Shown: positions 7,025 through 10,048 of the stretch, piece after piece | Position numbering within the stretch: position 1 is the first letter of the stretch | Layout: each line of letters starts with the position of its first letter | Assembly: GCA_031283515.1 (NCBI GenBank) | Contig: JAITBS010000115.1 | Span: 1 to 10,048, forward strand | DNA length: 10,048 nt | Direction: 5' to 3' | DNA from: Planctomycetaceae bacterium | GTDB lineage: Bacteria > Planctomycetota > Planctomycetia > Pirellulales > Thermoguttaceae | The notes under the pieces: generated by a model | Told to the model about the DNA's origin: nothing | Databases searched by the model: none | What the model saw: the letters and a program-made list of their open reading frames with translations, nothing else | Translations under genes and position numbers: made by a program

Positions 7025-7513
7025 TTAAAGATCGAGGTTGGAATCGAAACGCATTTCAACAAGTTGCCATGGTGTTCCCGTTGAACTTTGGAGAGATGGT
7101 TTACGATAAAATGTAAAAGTCCAGATTACCGGATAGTATTCGCATTTCAAAATGTATCGAATTAAAACAATATCTTTTCCGACGGGTTTTGCTTGGTAAG
7201 ATTCATAAGCATGAAATTCACCAACATGTTTTTTTGTTTCGTCCAATTTGGTTCGTATTTCCGTTACCGGAGCCGATGAAGAACCCAATGGACTTTGCAG
7301 GAGTAAATTTTCAAAAGCATTTGTTGTGTTTCCGCTCATGAGGTGATCAAAAAAAGTCCGGATTTTGTCATCCAATTCTTTGTAAGAATCACTATTCGTG
7401 GGTTGGGCTCCTGCTGGACGCAACGGAATCGAAGGCAAAAACAACAGGAACAACAACAAAATTACCCCGAAAAATAATAAATACTCTAATCGTTGTATAT
7501 TTCGTTTACTCAT
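7025..7513 (-). CDS. Membrane-anchored or exported protein of unknown function
   Basis: The family is not recognised. The 162-residue product has a hydrophobic segment at about 11-28 (YLLFFGVILLLFLLFLP) after a positive N-terminus, so it is either anchored with its bulk outside the cytoplasm or exported, with a possible AGA-Q cleavage after residue 36. The remainder is mixed alpha/beta, with a helical FFDHLMSGNTTNAFENLL stretch and a C-terminal strand-rich part with several aromatics (YYPVIWTFTFYR, PWQLVEMRF). This pattern recalls NTF2-like domains, but that is an impression. It is first in a two-gene unit with the PilM-PilN gene, so a link to the same envelope machine is plausible. No clear Shine-Dalgarno sequence precedes the ATG at 7511-7513. 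A good promoter candidate lies just upstream. Confidence 0.75.
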   Translation of the reverse strand: MSKRNIQRLEYLLFFGVILLLFLLFLPSIPLRPAGAQPTNSDSYKELDDKIRTFFDHLMSGNTTNAFENLLLQSPLGSSSAPVTEIRTKLDETKKHVGEFHAYESYQAKPVGKDIVLIRYILKCEYYPVIWTFTFYRKPSLQSSTGTPWQLVEMRFDSNLDL

Positions 7514-7514
7514 T

Positions 7515-7556
7515 GAATATCATCTTTCGAATATCGTCATTGGAATATCATAAATC
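7515..7556. repeat. Three tandem 14-bp units sharing GAATATC
   Basis: GAATATC recurs at 7515, 7529 and 7543, exactly 14 bp apart, with the remaining seven bases of each unit variable. On the minus strand this puts GATATTC in the -10 region and leader of the 7025-7513 gene. It could be an array of protein binding sites in phase or a chance low-complexity repeat. Confidence 0.6.
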
Positions 7557-7576
7557 AACACTCAAACCGTTGACAA
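7547..7576 (-). promoter_or_regulatory. Candidate promoter of the 7025-7513 / PilM-PilN unit
   Basis: On the minus strand TTGTCA (at 7571-7576) and TATGAT (at 7547-7552) each match five of six consensus positions, with an 18-base spacer. The predicted leader is about 25-30 nt. The -10 overlaps the third GAATATC unit. Confidence 0.42.
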
Positions 7577-7730
7577 TTTACGAAAAAAGAACATAATACC
7601 TAACTTGTCATTGACACATAGACAATATCAATAACGGCGATTATGACCAAAACAAACCATATTGTCAAGAGACCGGCTGTAACCGTTCAAGATCATAATC
7701 AAAATGTCGGCAATATTTCCGGCAATTATT

Positions 7731-7777
7731 GTCCGCAGATTACGTTGATAAATATTTAGTCCGCAGATTACGCTGAT
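7731..7777. repeat. 28-bp-period direct repeat (CCGCAGATTACG type)
   Basis: GTCCGCAGATTACGTTGAT at 7731-7749 recurs at 7759-7777 with one difference (T to C). The second copy continues into TTACGCAGAT, so the core CGCAGAT appears again at 7781-7787. Similar low-complexity CGCAGATTACG strings occur between genes in many bacteria; no function is established to my knowledge. Confidence 0.7.
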
Positions 7778-7899
7778 TTACGCAGATGTGTTTTTGAGAA
7801 TTACGAAACAAACCCAAAAAAAAGACAGGAATTTTTGTAATATATCAATGGAATATTCGTTTTTCGATTTTCACCCCGACAGGGGTGTGATTTTCATAA

Positions 7900-7920
7900 C
7901 CGCAGGTCATCGACCTGCGG
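7900..7920. repeat. Perfect 9-bp hairpin in island B
   Basis: CCGCAGGTC (7900-7908) and GACCTGCGG (7912-7920) form a perfect stem with a 3-nt loop. The stem differs from that at 8029-8059 at one pair only (C-G here, T-A there), so pairing is kept despite the sequence change. Confidence 0.8.
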
Positions 7921-8028
7921 ACTCGTACAACGAACATTCCTCTGTCTGAAAGACAGAATTTTAAAAATCGAATGTGTCATTCTGATCGTTCAGTTTCGTC
8001 TTTCAGACGACGTTGAGGCGAGATGTTT

Positions 8029-8059
8029 ACCGTAGGTCGCGCTTCGTTTGACCTACGGT
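8029..8059. repeat. Perfect 10-bp hairpin in island B
   Basis: ACCGTAGGTC (8029-8038) pairs perfectly with GACCTACGGT (8050-8059) around an 11-nt loop. It is the compensated relative of the 7900-7920 hairpin. Confidence 0.8.
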
Positions 8060-8265
8060 TACGAAAATACCACCCCTTTCAGGGTGAAGAACCTCAAATA
8101 ATAATTCCACTGATATATTACATTTAAACTAATATGGGGGAAATTTTCCAATGACATAAAATTTGTAACCATTCACACTAAATTAAACAAAAAGTAAGAA
8201 ACATAAGACGATATTTCGTTGCAATATCACCTAATTCTTGATTTTGTACATTTTGATGTAAAATA

Positions 8266-8790
8266 CTACAAGATTCTTATACGGACTGCTTTACCAACAT
8301 CAAATGTTGCCGTATTAGTTTGATCTTTAGTGATTTTTACTTCACAAGGTGTTTTTTGTTTATTGTTCCAATCAGGATTGATAAGTGAATAGGTTGGTAC
8401 AATTCCTTTTGTTTTTTCCGTCCATTTTTCAAATGCTTTCGGGTCTTTTTCAAAAGACGGAACTTCGGAATCATCTGTTTCGGTTTTTCCGATTAAAAGT
8501 TTATATTCTCCTTCGGGTGCACCGGAAAAATAGGGTTGAGTTACCAATTCAGCGATTCCATTGGCATTCGTTTTACCGCTAATAATCCAATTTCGACCTT
8601 CCGGCGGAGTTTTGGAAAACAGGGTAACAGTTGCTCCTTCGAGTGGTTTTCCTTCTTGTGTAATTGTAACTTTACAGGGAAACAATTTTGGAAGATCACT
8701 TGGTTGTGAATTATTGGAACAACCGGTAAGGAATCCTGAAATTACAAAAATCAAAGTGATTAAAAAAATGAAGTGTTGAGTTATTCTCAT
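8266..8790 (-). CDS. Small lipoprotein with a transthyretin-like (carboxypeptidase-regulatory-like) domain
   Basis: The 174-residue product starts with a lipoprotein signal: a hydrophobic run ending in the lipobox LTGC, so C24 would be lipidated and anchor the protein in the envelope. Residues about 36-105 form an Ig/transthyretin-like beta domain: PCKVTITQEGKPLEGATVTL, then SGKTNANGIAEL, then APEGEYKLLIGK. The second half has a proline- and lysine-rich linker and ends with two more strands. Such lipoproteins commonly sit next to DUF1559 genes in planctomycetes; their role is not known, and surface adhesion or chaperoning of the pseudopilin are guesses. The gene follows the DUF1559 stop by 20 bp. 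AAAGGA at 8800-8805 is a good Shine-Dalgarno site nine bases before the ATG at 8788-8790, so it can be translated independently even if the DUF1559 frame is closed. Confidence 0.85.
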   Translation of the reverse strand: MRITQHFIFLITLIFVISGFLTGCSNNSQPSDLPKLFPCKVTITQEGKPLEGATVTLFSKTPPEGRNWIISGKTNANGIAELVTQPYFSGAPEGEYKLLIGKTETDDSEVPSFEKDPKAFEKWTEKTKGIVPTYSLINPDWNNKQKTPCEVKITKDQTNTATFDVGKAVRIRIL

Positions 8791-8799
8791 TTTTGGTAT

Positions 8800-8805
8800 T
8801 CCTTT
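8800..8805 (-). promoter_or_regulatory. Shine-Dalgarno site of the lipoprotein gene
   Basis: The minus strand reads AAAGGA nine bases before the ATG. It lies wholly in the 20-bp spacer after the DUF1559 stop codon. Confidence 0.65.
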
Positions 8806-8810
8806 CTGCT

Positions 8811-10005
8811 TTACAAGGATTTTGACTCACCGCCGGCGCAGGAACCCATCGCTCCCCAAACTCCGAAAGGTGAAGAACCGCTTTCGACTGGCGGCACAGT
8901 TAGATCACCATAATCAATTGTATCTGTAACAAAACGAATTGATCCGTCGTAAAGTCCGAGATTAACACCTCCCGAATGGAATGAAGATGCTGCATGTAGT
9001 ACACGGGAAGTTTCATCGGCACTAACACACGCAGGTGAATTAGGTGGCAAAATAGTTTGTATGGAACCATAAGAAGCGATACCATCCGACCATCTTGTCC
9101 CTAAATACGTCCTATGAGTTATGCCGGAGCTGAGATATTCTTTTCCATTGCGAACCGTTGAGTCGAAACATTTTAATGGAGCTGTTGTGGTGGGTTTAAC
9201 ATTTTCACCATTGACAGAATCGGTTCTGTTACCAATTTGTCCAACTCGAACCATTTGCCGCTGGGATTCTGTATAAACACATCGTTCGGAAATAGCAACA
9301 GTATTACTAGTTCCATCAGTAATCATTTCCAATCCATTCCAGAATGCCGAACCTTGAATAGGAGATCGAGGATTAAAAATATAGGATGCAGTGGCGGTGT
9401 GAGCTTTATACACACTGGGCCAATCTCCCGAACAAAAATGATAATTTGTTCGACCGGCATTCGTAGCGGTTTTACCTTGTTTTCCTCCTGAATCTGAGGG
9501 ACAAAGATAATGACTGACTTGTGTTGCGTGGGGGTTATTAGTTCCTGCTCCTGTAACACTTTTTCCTGCTTCAGTCATCACTCTATCGTAAAGAGTCGTC
9601 TGTTCGTTAAATGGTAAAATCGGCACGAGAAAACTATATCTGCCTGCTAGATACATGGTGACAGGTTGAGCTGCAATACAATTAGAGGGAAGTGAAATAT
9701 TGGTGTCATGGTAATTGTGCAAAGCGATGAGGATCTGTTTTTGGTAATTGGTACACTGCATTCGTCGGGCGGCTTCACGGGCGGCTTGAACGGCTGGTAA
9801 CAGAAGAGCGATTAACACGCCGATAATCGCGATCACCACAAGAAGTTCTACAAGAGTAAAAGCAGACCTAAAAAGTCTTTTTCTTTTACATATCCTACCC
9901 CCCCCCCCCTATTTTGACATGGGATATTCCGGCAGTAAGTAACCGAACGACTTCTGAAGCGATAGTAACAATACTAACTGTGGTCATAAAAAATCTTTTT
10001 TTCAT
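8811..10005 (-). CDS. DUF1559 prepilin-like protein (H-X9-DG type), frame interrupted at a 12-G run
   Basis: The body encodes the planctomycete DUF1559 family: a class III signal and helix (FTLVELLVVIAIIGVLIA, then LLLPAVQAAREAARRMQC), a large extracytoplasmic beta domain, and near the C-terminus H-X9-DG (H at codon 8976-8978, then DGSIRF). These proteins are thought to be processed by a prepilin peptidase and assembled by type II/IV-like machinery. The frame stays open upstream to a TAG at 9909-9911 but offers no ATG, GTG or TTG before the GTG at 9837-9839, which would cut off FTLVELL and so destroy the prepilin signal. The true start is probably ATG 10003-10005, with AGGGAG seven bases upstream. 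That frame reads MKKRFFMTTVSIVTIASEVV and onward into the G run, then stops. Removing one G fuses both into 397 residues. The gene is therefore OFF as written, unless the run was miscounted or the ribosome or polymerase slips. Family call secure; expression state uncertain. Confidence 0.85.
9895..10005 (-). CDS. Leader reading frame of the DUF1559 gene (36 codons, ends just after the G run)
   Basis: From ATG 10003-10005 the frame gives 36 residues ending in four glycines and a TAG at 9895-9897. The first residues (MKKRFF) and the Shine-Dalgarno site look like a genuine start. In the fused form it supplies a 48-residue leader ahead of the prepilin cleavage point. As a separate peptide it resembles nothing I recognise. 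Confidence 0.55.
   Translation of the reverse strand: MKKRFFMTTVSIVTIASEVVRLLTAGISHVKIGGGG
9898..9909 (-). repeat. Homopolymer of 12 G (minus strand) at the frame junction
   Basis: The + strand has 12 C at 9898-9909. On the minus strand the G run joins codon ATA of the leader frame to GGT AGG ATA TGT of the DUF1559 frame. Frames match at 8, 11 or 14 G and fail at 12. Runs of this length slip readily in replication, and they are also prone to sequencing error. Confidence 0.9.
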
Positions 10006-10012
10006 GGCAATT

Positions 10013-10018
10013 CTCCCT
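10013..10018 (-). promoter_or_regulatory. Shine-Dalgarno site of the DUF1559 leader
   Basis: The minus strand reads AGGGAG seven bases before ATG 10003-10005. It is the strongest ribosome binding site on this strand in the window and marks the upstream ATG as the real start. The promoter must lie at or beyond the right edge. Confidence 0.7.
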
Positions 10019-10048
10019 ATTCTATGAATTGGTTTAATAAACACCTGC

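Larger units (their letters stand above)
7836..8122. repeat. Hairpin island B, bounded by 19-bp inverted repeats
   Basis: TGTAATATATCAATGGAAT (7836-7854) and the inverted 8104-8122 agree at 18 of 19 positions. Between them are six hairpins in 215 bp: CACCCC-GACA-GGGGTG (7872-7887), a 9-bp stem with 3-nt loop (7900-7920), TCTGTC-TGAAA-GACAGA (7941-7957), TCGTC-TTTCA-GACGA (7996-8010), a 10-bp stem with 11-nt loop (8029-8059), and CACCC-CTTTCA-GGGTG (8071-8086). Both ends are flanked by TTT, which might be a target duplication but is uninformative in such A/T-rich DNA. There is no open reading frame that could encode a transposase. It has the same plan as island A. Confidence 0.7.
7514..8265. 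other. 752-bp gene-free region with repeats and hairpin island B
   Basis: This stretch holds the promoter region of the 7025-7513 gene with a 14-bp triple repeat (7515-7556), a 28-bp-period repeat (7731-7777), hairpin island B (7836-8122), and an A/T-rich tail downstream of the lipoprotein gene. In the tail there are two weak stems, GATATT...AATATC at 8210-8228 and TACAT-TTTG-ATGTA at 8247-8260; neither is followed by a U-run. A 38-codon + strand reading at 7643-7759 has no ribosome binding site and runs into the repeat, so I do not count it as a gene. Confidence 0.6.

Noticed and set aside
7643..7759. 38-codon + strand reading starting ATGACCAAAACA
   Set aside because: It has no Shine-Dalgarno sequence or family likeness, and its end is made of the CCGCAGATTACG repeat.
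7731..7787. CRISPR-like or attachment-site repeat
   Set aside because: There are only two full copies 28 bp apart with almost no spacer, and no integrase or tRNA gene nearby.
7836..8122. CRISPR array
   Set aside because: The repeated units are short hairpins of several kinds at irregular spacing; there is no constant 25-40-bp repeat with unique spacers and no cas gene.
8210..8260. Intrinsic terminator after the lipoprotein gene
   Set aside because: The stems GATATT/AATATC and TACAT/ATGTA are short and A/T-rich, and neither is followed by a U-run on the minus strand.
9837..9839. GTG at 9837-9839 as the true start of the DUF1559 gene
   Set aside because: It would begin inside the hydrophobic helix and delete the FTLVELL processing signal, while clear codons for that signal lie directly upstream in the same frame.
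10019..10024. TAGAAT as the -10 element of the DUF1559 gene
   Set aside because: Transcription would start within or next to the Shine-Dalgarno site, leaving no usable leader; the real promoter is probably beyond the window.

Overview
The window looks like a low-GC member of the Planctomycetota. Three things point there: a DUF1559 pseudopilin with the H-X9-DG C-terminal motif, followed at once by a small transthyretin-like lipoprotein; a very large secreted two-haem protein resembling the alpha subunit of hydrazine synthase; and a PilM-like protein fused to a PilN-like tail. The A/T-rich intergenic DNA and the NuoE/HndA-type protein would suit a host-associated or anaerobic lineage (Pirellulales/Thermoguttaceae-like), but that finer placement is inference.

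Layout. 1-236 is a non-coding leader with a good promoter candidate. 243-3254 (+) encodes the exported HzsA-like di-haem beta-propeller protein; its start is moved from TTG 237 to ATG 243 because of the Shine-Dalgarno position. All later genes are on the minus strand. 3446-3937 is a lone NuoE/HndA-type thioredoxin-like [2Fe-2S] protein. 3938-4496 is a gene-free stretch with an 8-bp palindrome over a possible nuoE promoter and a hairpin-rich island (A). 4497-5378 is folD. 5506-6987 (PilM-PilN fusion) and 7025-7513 (membrane-anchored protein of unknown function) form a two-gene unit with a perfect hairpin in the 37-nt spacer. 7514-8265 is gene-free and holds a 14-bp triple repeat, a 28-bp-period repeat and a second hairpin island (B). 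8266-8790 (lipoprotein) and 8811-10005 (DUF1559 pseudopilin) form the last unit, entered from the right edge.

Two observations stand out. First, the DUF1559 reading frame has no usable start of its own. A well-formed start (ATG at 10003-10005, SD AGGGAG seven bases upstream) lies upstream in another frame, and the two are separated by a run of 12 G (C on the + strand, 9898-9909). With 11 G the frames fuse exactly, giving a 397-residue prepilin. This is the architecture of a phase-variable gene in the OFF state, or a homopolymer sequencing error. Second, islands A (4076-4349) and B (7836-8122) are similar in size (274 and 287 bp) and bounded by related inverted ends close to TGTAATATATCARTGGAAT. 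Both are packed with short hairpins in which the loop (TTTCA, or TGAAA on the other strand) is constant while the stems differ with base-pair compensation. That suggests a family of small, structure-conserved, possibly mobile elements.

How the genes may work together: the PilM-PilN protein would be an inner-membrane assembly-platform component of a type IV pilus/type II secretion-like machine, and the DUF1559 protein is a candidate substrate of such a machine. The HzsA-like protein is an envelope redox protein of unknown reaction; nothing nearby supports anammox. NuoE/HndA and FolD are housekeeping redox and one-carbon functions without an evident operon link.
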